Counted from the first letter of the stretch, positions 7,655 through 15,002 are shown. The stretch is 17,245 bases of DNA from Alphaproteobacteria bacterium (GCA_016780695.1 JADHLK010000014.1:1-17245), one strand, 5' to 3'. A program made the numbers and translations. Notes: generated from the sequence alone by a model not told the origin.

Positions 7655-8514
7655 GAAGGTTTCCTCCCAAACAGCCCTTGCGGACGGAACAACAATATCA
7701 ACACGAAAATCGCATAGGCGGCGGCCAGCGTCAGACCCGGATCAATCAACCGGGCGACCGCGGTTTCCACCAATCCCAGGATCAGCGCCGCGACAATCGC
7801 TCCGCGAATATCGCCCACCCCGCCCATAATGATGATGATCAGGGCCTTCATCGTGAACACCACACCCACTGACGCATCAAGGGTTATAAAAGTAGAGATC
7901 AGCGTCCCGCCCATCGTTGTGACAGCCCCGCCAAGGGCAAAAGCAATCGCCGAGAGCTGTGGCACATTGATGCCCACCAGACCGCTGGCTTCAGTGCTGA
8001 CTGAGACCGCGCGCACTGCCATACCGGTGCGGGTGAAATAGAGCCAAAGCCACAGCGCCGCCCCGATCAGCACAGCAAAACAAAAAGCCACAATGCGATT
8101 CAGGGCGAAAGTCTCGCCCAAAATCTCAAAAGGTTCTGCCAGATAGGAATAGGTATAATATTCACCGTGAATCGATACCATTATGCCCACCAGCGCAAAG
8201 GCCATCCCGAAAGTGGCCAGAATGGAATCCACCTCTAGCTGGCCCTGATTTTTTGCCCGCCGCACCAGCGGACGCAGCAAAAAGCGATAAATCAGCCAAT
8301 TACCGAAAAAAGAAAGCGGTGCCACGATCAGCATGGTTAAAATCGGACTGATCGCGTCCGCTACAAAAATCCAGAAAGCGGCCAGCGCCCCCAGCACAAT
8401 CATCTCGCCATTGGCCAGATTCATGATGCGCGCAACCCCATATTGCAGATTAAGCCCAAAGGCAATCAGCGCATAGGTGCCGCCAAGCAGCAATCCGGTA
8501 ATGATGATATCCAT
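7651..8514 (-). CDS. livH: Branched-chain amino acid-type ABC transporter permease LivH
   Basis: Inner-membrane permease subunit, 287 residues, the normal LivH length. The N-terminus (ITGLLLGGTYALIAFGLNLQ) and GVARIMNLANGEM are LivH hallmarks. The C-terminal MGGVGDIRGAIVAALILG carries the coupling-helix region that contacts LivG/LivF. The start at 8514 has AGGTGA about six bases upstream. An intrinsic terminator precedes it, so transcription should arrive as read-through from the binding-protein gene, giving fewer permease than binding-protein transcripts. It overlaps livM by 4 bp. Confidence 0.93.
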   Translation of the reverse strand: MDIIITGLLLGGTYALIAFGLNLQYGVARIMNLANGEMIVLGALAAFWIFVADAISPILTMLIVAPLSFFGNWLIYRFLLRPLVRRAKNQGQLEVDSILATFGMAFALVGIMVSIHGEYYTYSYLAEPFEILGETFALNRIVAFCFAVLIGAALWLWLYFTRTGMAVRAVSVSTEASGLVGINVPQLSAIAFALGGAVTTMGGTLISTFITLDASVGVVFTMKALIIIIMGGVGDIRGAIVAALILGLVETAVARLIDPGLTLAAAYAIFVLILLFRPQGLFGRKPS

Positions 8515-8544
8515 AGCAAGTCACCTGACTGGATATAGATGATG

Positions 8545-8582
8545 TCAAAGAAAAAAGCTGGACAGGCCTTACCCTGTCCAGC
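8545..8582 (-). terminator. Intrinsic terminator between the binding-protein gene and livH
   Basis: A perfect 10-bp inverted repeat, GCTGGACAGG (8557-8566) and CCTGTCCAGC (8573-8582), with a 6-base loop. On the minus strand it is followed directly by six T residues (8556-8551). It begins 19 bases after the binding-protein stop codon. Position and shape fit a partial terminator that lowers expression of the membrane and ATPase genes relative to the periplasmic binding protein. Confidence 0.85.
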
Positions 8583-8601
8583 TCGCTTTGCTCAAAAAGG
8601 C

Positions 8602-9801
8602 TTAGTTCCAGCCATCCTTTGCAACGATTGGGGCAGCCCCAGCCATCTGTGAGGATTTGACACCACGGAATTTGCCATCCTGCCACTGGCCAACTGTCCA
8701 GAAGCGGTTGGAAATCTGATCCTCAAAGGAAATCGGACCCATGATCGTATCAAAGCTGCTTGCCTTGATATAGTCGATCACTGCCTGCCGATCGAGGGTG
8801 CCAGCCCCTTCGATAGCCTGACCCAGAATCTGAAGCGAAACATAGGTATTGGCAGAGGCCCACCCGTCAGCATCCTTGCCGGTAATGTCCTTATGCGCCT
8901 TGAAATAGGCCTGAATATCCGGGGAATCCTGATTGACGCCGCCAGCCCCAAAGACACCGTTGATCTTGGAGCCGAACTTGCCGACAAAGGCCGGGAAGCA
9001 GGTCGCCACAGCTGTGTAATACATTTTCACATCCAAATCCTGGATTATAGCCTGCTCAGTCAGGGCAAAAGTATCCGGCGGATAGGACCAGGCAACAAAC
9101 GCATCCGGGTTGCTTTCCTTTGCGCCCTTGATGATCGGAGACAGATCCGGCGTGCCCAGCGGATAGGATTTGTCATAAACAATGTCAAATCCGGCTTCCT
9201 TCAGCCGCGGCCGTGCCGCTTCTGCCAGCTCAATACCGAACGCATCTGCCACATTCACCATCGCAACACGGTTGCCGATCGTTCCTGCGGCCCGCATATC
9301 CTTCAGAATATCAACCACTGATTCGGAAAAAGAAGTCGTGTTACCCAGCGTGAAAAACAGGTTTGAATAGCGAGCGGTCAGCTCTGGCATCTTGTCAGAA
9401 ATCGCCGATACGGCAATATGCGGGTAATTGTATTTCGCATAGATCGGAGCAGCAGCGAGATTAAATCCGGTCCCGTAAGGCGCGACAATGAAATCAACCT
9501 TGTCAACCTCTGCCAGACGCTGGGCAGCCTTGATATGCTCCCCTGGATTGGTTTTGTCATCATATTCGATGATTTCCACCATCATCTTCTTGCCGCCAAC
9601 ATCAAGGCCGCCAGCCGCGTTCACCTGTTTAGACCATAACTCAACATTCGGCCATTGGGTGACCACGGCACCACCGCCAAGAGCTCCGGTCTTGGGTGCG
9701 ACCGCACCGATTTTGATAACATCAGCAGCCTGAACAGAAACCGCCAGCATCGAAGCTGACAGGCCGATAGCCGCAGATTTGAATAATTTTGTGAGTTTCA
9801 T
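8602..9801 (-). CDS. Periplasmic substrate-binding protein of the Liv-type ABC transporter
   Basis: A 399-residue type I periplasmic binding protein (Peripla_BP_6/LivJ-like family). The N-terminus is a clear Sec signal peptide: positive MKLTKLFKSA, a hydrophobic core, and a likely cut after VQA (residue 25). The mature protein begins ADVIKIGAVAP, the usual first strand, with the family stretch GALGGGAVVTQ following. The start at 9801 has GGGAGG six bases upstream. It is the first gene of the transporter block and is separated from livH by a terminator, so it is probably the most abundant product. It delivers the ligand to LivHM. The ligand is unknown; an aromatic acid is inferred from the neighbours and is not shown by any residue I can assign. 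Confidence 0.92.
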   Translation of the reverse strand: MKLTKLFKSAAIGLSASMLAVSVQAADVIKIGAVAPKTGALGGGAVVTQWPNVELWSKQVNAAGGLDVGGKKMMVEIIEYDDKTNPGEHIKAAQRLAEVDKVDFIVAPYGTGFNLAAAPIYAKYNYPHIAVSAISDKMPELTARYSNLFFTLGNTTSFSESVVDILKDMRAAGTIGNRVAMVNVADAFGIELAEAARPRLKEAGFDIVYDKSYPLGTPDLSPIIKGAKESNPDAFVAWSYPPDTFALTEQAIIQDLDVKMYYTAVATCFPAFVGKFGSKINGVFGAGGVNQDSPDIQAYFKAHKDITGKDADGWASANTYVSLQILGQAIEGAGTLDRQAVIDYIKASSFDTIMGPISFEDQISNRFWTVGQWQDGKFRGVKSSQMAGAAPIVAKDGWN

Positions 9802-9874
9802 GGATATCCTCCCAGAATATCAATGTGCAAATTTGACGAATAGGACCAAAACCGCCAATAGCCCGCTATAGGGC

Positions 9875-9907
9875 CAAGGCACGCCGTCCTTAAATGACAG
9901 TGCCTTG
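9875..9907 (-). repeat. Inverted repeat in the probable leader of the binding-protein gene
   Basis: CAAGGCAC (9875-9882) and GTGCCTTG (9900-9907) are perfect 8-bp inverted arms around a 17-base spacer. The smaller palindrome ATAGC-CC-GCTAT lies next to it at 9858-9869. No T-run follows on the minus strand, so it is not a terminator. It could be a leader hairpin or a protein-binding site. Confidence 0.4.
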
Positions 9908-10001
9908 CTCTTATTCGCGCTCCAAGGATGAAGCCTTTTGTTTCCTGAAAAGCTAGAGAGGAAAAAGCGTGGTGACAAGCCAGAAAAGCACTTTTATCAT
10001 C

Positions 10002-10035
10002 TTTGAATACATTGTTTATTACATTTGAATACGAT
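10002..10035 (+). promoter_or_regulatory. Putative GntR operator pair 1 (transporter-proximal)
   Basis: Two direct copies, TTTGAATACATT (10002-10013) and TTTGAATACGAT (10024-10035), are spaced 22 bp apart, close to two helical turns. GAATAC (its complement is GTATTC) resembles the half-sites bound by FCD-type GntR regulators, many of which bind GTAT/ATAC-containing sites. They are the copies nearer the minus-strand transporter operon. The binding protein is inferred to be the GntR encoded next door. Confidence 0.6.
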
Positions 10036-10075
10036 AAACGGTTTTACCGCCGAATTTCCTCCTAAAAAGGGTAGC

Positions 10076-10107
10076 TTTGAATACATTTTGTAATATAATG
10101 AATACAT
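10076..10107 (+). promoter_or_regulatory. Putative GntR operator pair 2 (gntR-proximal)
   Basis: TTTGAATACATT (10076-10087) and TGAATACAT (10099-10107) are spaced 21 bp apart. The second copy overlaps the last base of the -10 box of gntR, so bound protein would block that promoter. The two pairs are 52 bp apart from inner copy to inner copy, about five helical turns. Confidence 0.6.
10094..10099 (+). promoter_or_regulatory. Candidate -10 box for gntR
   Basis: A perfect TATAAT, 52 bp before the gntR start codon and flanked on both sides by operator copies. No good -35 hexamer sits at the right distance, so a weak or activator-dependent promoter is likely. Overlap with the fourth repeat suggests autoregulation. 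Confidence 0.5.
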
Positions 10108-10150
10108 AACTGGCGATTATTTTTACAGGATGAAAACTTGGAGAGAATGA

Positions 10151-10879
10151 ATGCCCGATTCCCATGCGATAGGATCCCAGAATTTCAAACAAAAAAGTGA
10201 TGACCGGGTTGCCGATATAATCCGCGAGATGATAGCGGCTGGCCGTCTCGATGACAGCGACAAGGTAACCGAAACAAGTTTAAGCCGAGAGCTGGGATTG
10301 TCACGCACGCCGGTTCGGGCAGCGCTGAAAGTGCTTGCCGCAGAGGGGCTGATGTCCAAATTGCCCGGGCGTGGCTATCGTATTCGCAAATTCTCTGAGC
10401 ATGATCATTCACAGGCGCTGGCGGTGCGCGCTATTTTGGAGGCGCTGGCCGCCGAGAGGCTGGCAACCATTGGCCTTGACGGGCAAAATCGGCAGCGGCT
10501 GGAAAAAGCGCTTGCGATGACTGAAACTGTCGTCCGGCGAGGCATTATTGACGATGAGTCAGTAGAAGCCTTTGCCGTTGCCAATATGATTTTTCACCGC
10601 GCTATTATGTCAGCAGCAGGCAATCAATTCATATTGGATTGTATTGGCCGGCTGGCTGTCCTGCCAGATGCCGGGCTGGGGGCTTTGCACGCGCTTGATG
10701 TTGCCTATCCATCTCTGGAAAGGCTGGCCGTCTCGCACCAGCAGCATATCATCATTACACAGGCGATAGAAAAAAGAGACGCAGGCCGCGCTTTTGCCAT
10801 GATGCGTGAACATATCGGCAATTCGGCTGAATATCATCAGCTGTTTGGGGGTAATCAACTTGCCGTGCGGGCAGAATAA
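10151..10879 (+). CDS. GntR-family transcriptional regulator, FCD (FadR/VanR-like) subfamily
   Basis: A 242-residue DNA-binding regulator. The winged helix-turn-helix spans about residues 16-80, with the recognition helix around SRTPVRAALKVLAAEGL (51-67) and the wing at GRGYRI (73-78). The helical FCD ligand domain follows (about 85-230). Three expected metal/ligand His residues are present (149, 199, 221); the usual Asp four residues before the first is Asn145. The start at 10151 has GGAGAG five bases upstream. It is the only plus-strand gene, transcribed away from the transporter operon and towards the dehalogenase gene. It probably controls the transporter operon and itself through the four repeats upstream, with an aromatic or carboxylate ligand as inducer. 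Control of the dehalogenase operon cannot be judged because that promoter is outside the window. Confidence 0.92.
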   Translation: MPDSHAIGSQNFKQKSDDRVADIIREMIAAGRLDDSDKVTETSLSRELGLSRTPVRAALKVLAAEGLMSKLPGRGYRIRKFSEHDHSQALAVRAILEALAAERLATIGLDGQNRQRLEKALAMTETVVRRGIIDDESVEAFAVANMIFHRAIMSAAGNQFILDCIGRLAVLPDAGLGALHALDVAYPSLERLAVSHQQHIIITQAIEKRDAGRAFAMMREHIGNSAEYHQLFGGNQLAVRAE

Positions 10880-10887
10880 AACCGGCC

Positions 10888-13800
10888 TCAGAGATCAATT
10901 TCCAGCAGCCCATCTTTCTCTGCTGCCCGCGACTGGCACAGAATCAGGCTGGTCTCACGCTGTTTGGCAGACAGCACGAAATCACGGTGATCCACCTCGC
11001 CGGATAGCAGGTCGCATTTGCATACACCGCATAGCCCGTCCGAACATTTGACATCCACCGCCACCCCGGCTGCCAGCAAGGCATCTGTTGGCCGCTCCTC
11101 TGCGGCTACCTCTATCAGCTTGCCGGATTTTACCAGTTTCAGGGCGAAAGGGTGATTTTCCCGCTCCGGCATCTCGGGCACGGAAAAATATTCACGGTGC
11201 CTGTTTTCTTCAGCAAAACCAGCCTCTGCGGCTGCCTTGTCCACCGCATCCATATAGGCATCCGGCCCGCAGCTATAGATATGCCAGCCGGCCTCTGGCG
11301 GACCAGCCTGCCGCAAGATGGCGGCAAAATCGGCGCGGCTTCCCTCAGCTGAAATATGCAGCTGCAGCCGATCAGCAAAAGGGCTGTTTTGCAGCCGGTC
11401 AAGAAAGGCAGCATCCGCCCGTTCCGGCGCAGAATAATGCAGATCAAACGGGCGGCCCTGCCGGTGCAGCTCATGGGCAAAGGCGATCATGGGCGTGATG
11501 CCGATGCCGCCACCCATCAAAAAATTGTGGCTGGCCGTGTCATCGAGGGCAAAGTGATTAATAGGCGGTGAGGCAAAAATACGCCTCCCCTCGCTGAATA
11601 TCCGGTGCATCAGGGCCGAGCCACCGCGCCCGGCATCCTCACGCAATACGGCGATTTCATAAACCGACCTATCTGCCGGATCGCCGCACATGGAATATTG
11701 CCGCAGAAATTCCGGGGCCACCACAATATCAAGATGCGCCCCGCCGCGCCAGACTGGCAAATCCGCCCCGTCCGACCGCCGCAATTCATAGCTGGTGATC
11801 TTGTCAGACAGCCTGTTGACCCGCGCCACCTGCAAGGCCAAAACTGGCGCCTCGGCTGGCGGTTGAAATTTGTGCAGCCTGCTCGTATCTCCCTCAGCCA
11901 GTCTTTTTTGATGCTCAGCCGCGCTGACCATATTCTGATAGGCCTGGATGCCTGCCTCGCGATCCATCGGGAAAGGCCAGGGCCAGGGATGCGGGGCCAG
12001 CGGGGCCGGATAGACCGCCAGCGTCTGATCGGCATAATCCAGCTTCAGCTCCGGGCTGATCCCGCGCTTGTTCACCGGCGCATCCGGCGGGCGATAGCTG
12101 CCATCCTCAGCGATACCAATATCCCACCACCATTTTTTCACTTCATTCAGATTGCCGCGGCCTGCCTTATCATCCAGCCAGGCCAGCATTTTAGCGGCCT
12201 GCGGCAGATGTGAGGCCGCCCAGCGAAACGGCGCTTCAGCAAACAACCCTTCGAGATTCCACGGGCAGGTTTTCATGCAACGCCCGCACATCGCCCCGCC
12301 TGGCGTGGTTATCCGGTAGCTGGTGCATTTCTGACTGTCTGATTTCCAAATCTCATAGCCATTAAACATCAGTTTCGGGCCAGCTGTAATGGCCCCGGAC
12401 GGGCATTCGCGGGCGCATTTATTGCAATTTTCACAAAAATTCTGCAGGCCGAAATCTATCGGCTGGTCATGGGCCATCGGCATATCGGTGGTCACCACCC
12501 CGGATTTCAGGCGCGGGCCCAGAAACGGATGCAGGATGACCTCTCCGATACGGCTGACTTCCCCCAGCCCGGAAAGCAGCAAAAGCGGCGGCTGCAAGAC
12601 CTCGCCATCCATCACCGTATGAGCCTTCGCCTGATAGCCCAGAGTGCGCAGCTGGCGGGCTATCACCCCGCCCAGCAGGGCAAAGCGCAAATAGGCCCGC
12701 ATCGATTGGGCGACCGAAATCCAGTCATCACCGGATGCGCCTTCCATCGTCTCAAACCCCTGATCAATAACCATGGATACAGCCTGATCATGGGGCGGCG
12801 TGATCGCTTCCCCCCTGGCATCATGGCTATACCAGACCCAGTCCGGGCAGCGCGACAAACCCACCGCATCCACCCCCAGAAAATAGCTGGCTGCCTTGAT
12901 ATTGGCAGCGTTTTCTGCGGCGTCACCGGGGCGCGGGCCAGCTGCGTCTGCCTCTCCATCCTGCAGCAGGACAAAGGCCCCCAGAACCCGCCTCTGGGCT
13001 GAACCGGTTGGGGATTTGCGCACATAAAACCCGCCTGCGGCGGCTTTTTGATTGGCCTCTCCCATATCGCCAAACTGCGCCCGTGCAAACATATCAGCGC
13101 GTTTAGGCACCCGCGCCACATTATCTTCATCAATATAGGTGGTCGGTTTTGCAACGCGTTTTATGCGCTCCATCGGAAACGGGCTGTCCTGATAGTCGCG
13201 CTTGGCAAACGGATCCTGATTAAAGGCTGATTTCGCTGCATGGCTGCCCAGCTTCCAATGCAGGCCGGTCAGCTCTGAGCTGGGCTGGGCTTGCCTTGCC
13301 GCCAGCGGCAGGTCAGGCTCTATCTCCATATCAGTGGTCACCGCCGCCAGCCCGAACCGCCTGTCCAGCCAGGGCAGGCTCAGCCGGTCCTCCTCCACCC
13401 AGCCCAGCCCAGCCGCCACCGCCAGCTGATGCAAATCAACATCGGCCGCGTTCAGCGTGTGAGCCTTGGCATCAAAGCCGAGCAGACGGATATAATTAGC
13501 AATCACCACGGCGGTCTCAGAAGCCAGCAAGCAGGCGCGGTGGGCCTGCGCATCATGCAGCCAGGCGGTGCCCGGCTCACCGGTGCGCGGGTCGCGCCGA
13601 TATTCATAGACAAAAACCAGCGCCCGCTGATGATGGCCGACGCTGCGCGGCGGGGTGGCCGCTGTTTCCTTCAGCTCAGCCATGGTCTGATCAATACCGG
13701 CAGCCAGCGTCTTGGTCTGGCGGGTGGTCAGCGCCTCAGCCAGCCGGGCTGTCTCAGGGTTATCAAGCGGCTGGTTCAGCCAGGCGCTGTCCGGGATAGT

Positions 13801-14112
13801 CCCGGCCCCCACCATTGAAGCATCGGCAAAATAGCCAAAGCCTTTCAAATGCGCTGTCCGCTCTGCCGCATCATCGGGTATCTCAGCGCGCGCCCGATTA
13901 ACCAGCCCGTCACGCAGCAAATCCAGCATAGTCTGGTGTTCTGCCATCGCATTGACCAGATCAAACGGGCGATCAGGCCGGGAAAAACTTATCTGGGGCA
14001 TAGCCAGCCCGGACAGATCCGGCATCTGGCGGGTGCGAACCAGCCTGTCCAGAGCATAGGGCCCGGCATGGGCCGGCCGCCTGTGAGTGGAAAATATCCG
14101 GTGCGACATCAT
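10888..14112 (-). CDS. rdhA: Self-sufficient cobalamin-dependent reductive dehalogenase fused to an NAD(P)H reductase
   Basis: 1074 residues. The RdhA part (1 to about 745) has [4Fe-4S] ligands Cys560, 563, 566, 570 and a second set Cys596, 609, 612, 616. Tyr474, Lys536 and Arg600 are 62 and 64 residues apart, the same spacing I recall for Tyr426/Lys488/Arg552 of NpRdhA. The C-terminal part (750-1074) is a phthalate-dioxygenase-reductase-like module: FMN motif RQYS (804-807), nucleotide motif GGGIGITP (867-874), CGP (948-950), and a plant-type [2Fe-2S] site at Cys1023, 1028, 1031, 1059. No Tat signal or RdhB-like anchor is present, so it is a cytosolic catabolic enzyme like BhbA of Comamonas sp. 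7D-2, not a respiratory one. The expected reaction is NAD(P)H-driven removal of halide from an ortho-halogenated phenolic acid. Start: ATG at 14112, or 14109, with only a weak GGGGG site upstream. It is the last gene of its operon. Confidence 0.93.
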   Translation of the reverse strand: MMSHRIFSTHRRPAHAGPYALDRLVRTRQMPDLSGLAMPQISFSRPDRPFDLVNAMAEHQTMLDLLRDGLVNRARAEIPDDAAERTAHLKGFGYFADASMVGAGTIPDSAWLNQPLDNPETARLAEALTTRQTKTLAAGIDQTMAELKETAATPPRSVGHHQRALVFVYEYRRDPRTGEPGTAWLHDAQAHRACLLASETAVVIANYIRLLGFDAKAHTLNAADVDLHQLAVAAGLGWVEEDRLSLPWLDRRFGLAAVTTDMEIEPDLPLAARQAQPSSELTGLHWKLGSHAAKSAFNQDPFAKRDYQDSPFPMERIKRVAKPTTYIDEDNVARVPKRADMFARAQFGDMGEANQKAAAGGFYVRKSPTGSAQRRVLGAFVLLQDGEADAAGPRPGDAAENAANIKAASYFLGVDAVGLSRCPDWVWYSHDARGEAITPPHDQAVSMVIDQGFETMEGASGDDWISVAQSMRAYLRFALLGGVIARQLRTLGYQAKAHTVMDGEVLQPPLLLLSGLGEVSRIGEVILHPFLGPRLKSGVVTTDMPMAHDQPIDFGLQNFCENCNKCARECPSGAITAGPKLMFNGYEIWKSDSQKCTSYRITTPGGAMCGRCMKTCPWNLEGLFAEAPFRWAASHLPQAAKMLAWLDDKAGRGNLNEVKKWWWDIGIAEDGSYRPPDAPVNKRGISPELKLDYADQTLAVYPAPLAPHPWPWPFPMDREAGIQAYQNMVSAAEHQKRLAEGDTSRLHKFQPPAEAPVLALQVARVNRLSDKITSYELRRSDGADLPVWRGGAHLDIVVAPEFLRQYSMCGDPADRSVYEIAVLREDAGRGGSALMHRIFSEGRRIFASPPINHFALDDTASHNFLMGGGIGITPMIAFAHELHRQGRPFDLHYSAPERADAAFLDRLQNSPFADRLQLHISAEGSRADFAAILRQAGPPEAGWHIYSCGPDAYMDAVDKAAAEAGFAEENRHREYFSVPEMPERENHPFALKLVKSGKLIEVAAEERPTDALLAAGVAVDVKCSDGLCGVCKCDLLSGEVDHRDFVLSAKQRETSLILCQSRAAEKDGLLEIDL

Positions 14113-14208
14113 TTGGAAAAAAGCCCCCTATCTGCCCGACAATTCTGACCAGCATCCCAGAGCAGACAGAATTTGTCCAGCCTGCCATCCGCCGCAAGGC
14201 ACGCAGGC
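14113..14208 (-). other. Gap between SDR and dehalogenase genes with two hairpins
   Basis: This is the longest gap within the right operon (96 bp). AGCCTGC (14179-14185) pairs with GCAGGCT (14203-14209, reaching the SDR stop codon). GACAATTCTG (14138-14147) pairs with CAGAATTTGTC (14167-14177) with one bulged base. On the minus strand a GGGGGC-T6 stretch precedes the dehalogenase start without its own stem. The hairpins may stabilise or attenuate the distal transcript. It is too short for a cobalamin riboswitch. Confidence 0.45.
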
Positions 14209-14979
14209 TCAAATGCTCAAGCCGCCATCGACCATATGCAAGGTGCCGGTGGCAAAGCTGCTCAGATCAGAGGCGAGATACAAAGCAGCATTGGCAATCT
14301 CCTCTGCCGTGCCATGGCGACCCAGCGGGATGATGCTGTTGAAATAATCTGTGCCATCCTGGCCAGTCGCTGCGGTAAAACCATCTTCTACAGCTTTTTG
14401 AAAGCTGTTATCAAGCGGCCCAGGATGCAGGCTGTTCACCCGGATAGCGCGCGGTGCCAGCTCTTTGGCCAGACAGCGCATCAAACCAATCTGCGCGTGT
14501 TTTGCGGTAATATAACCATGCACGCCGGCATCGCCGGTCACCCCGGCAACGCTGGAGGTAATGATAATACTGCCACCATCGCGCATATGCGGAACCAGAT
14601 TCTGGCAGGCCAGAAAGGCCCCGCGCACATGCACCGCCAGCACCTGATCAAATATGTCCAGCGGATAGTCTGCAATCGGTTGAACCGTGCCGAAATTACC
14701 GGCATTGCTGACCAGCACATCAATCTGGCCAAATCGGTCAACCGCCGCCTTGGCATAAGCCCGGCTGTCCGCCGGGTCAGACACATCAGCGGCCAGACAC
14801 ACTATCCGGTCAGCCGCACCAGCAAGCCCCAATTCCACCAAATCAGGTGCTTTCAAATCAACCAGCACACAATCCGCACCGCTGGCCAGAAATCGCGCTG
14901 CCATCGCCGCCCCGACTGACCCACCGCCGCCGGTTATCACACAGACCTTGTCCTGCAATAACTTGTCCATAAGGATCAT
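14209..14979 (-). CDS. Classical short-chain dehydrogenase/reductase, NAD-type
   Basis: A 256-residue Rossmann-fold oxidoreductase. It has TGGGGSVG (16-23), Asp41 at the end of the second strand (favours NAD(H) over NADP(H)), NAG (92-94), Ser143, Tyr156-x3-Lys160 and a PGP at 186-188. All catalytic residues are present with standard spacing, unlike the SDR in the left block. The start at 14979 has AAGG about six bases upstream; Met4 (14970) lacks a site. It lies 23 bp after the FAH-family gene and 96 bp before the dehalogenase gene. Its substrate is unknown. In this context it could oxidise or reduce a ring-derived hydroxy or keto intermediate, or a cyclohexadiene-type compound, but nothing in the sequence decides. 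Confidence 0.9.
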   Translation of the reverse strand: MILMDKLLQDKVCVITGGGGSVGAAMAARFLASGADCVLVDLKAPDLVELGLAGAADRIVCLAADVSDPADSRAYAKAAVDRFGQIDVLVSNAGNFGTVQPIADYPLDIFDQVLAVHVRGAFLACQNLVPHMRDGGSIIITSSVAGVTGDAGVHGYITAKHAQIGLMRCLAKELAPRAIRVNSLHPGPLDNSFQKAVEDGFTAATGQDGTDYFNSIIPLGRHGTAEEIANAALYLASDLSSFATGTLHMVDGGLSI

Positions 14980-15002
14980 CGCTGCCTTATTGTAAAACCT
15001 GT

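Larger units (their letters stand above)
9802..10150. promoter_or_regulatory. Divergent control region between the transporter operon and gntR
   Basis: 349 bp with no gene, A+T-rich in the gntR-proximal half. It should hold the promoters for the minus-strand transporter operon and the plus-strand gntR. It contains four directly repeated GAATAC motifs (described separately), a consensus -10 box for gntR, and an 8-bp inverted repeat in the leader of the binding-protein gene. No convincing minus-strand -35/-10 pair could be picked out. The candidate TTGTCA (complement of 9973-9978) with TAGCTT 17 bases on is weak. If the minus-strand promoter lies near the repeats, the transporter leader would be around 200 nt. 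Confidence 0.7.

Noticed and set aside
9924..9945. AAGG...CCTTTTG mini-hairpin in the transporter leader as a terminator
   Set aside because: The stem is only 4 bp and the T-rich side lies on the plus strand, which has no gene ending there.
10002..10107. CRISPR-like or origin-type iterons
   Set aside because: There are only four copies of about 9-12 bp with unequal spacing inside a divergent promoter region beside a DNA-binding regulator; an operator array is the better reading.
10880..10887. Bidirectional terminator between gntR and rdhA
   Set aside because: Only 8 bases separate the stop codons and no inverted repeat is visible around them.
14113..14208. Cobalamin riboswitch in front of the dehalogenase gene
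   Set aside because: The gap is only 96 bases, too short for a B12 aptamer, and I saw no B12-box-like sequence; it only has two simple hairpins.
14173..14919. Plus-strand open frame of 248 codons opposite the right-block SDR
   Set aside because: It lies antisense to a clear SDR with complete motifs, its translation is rich in His/Gln/Arg/Cys without any recognisable domain, and it has no credible ribosome site.
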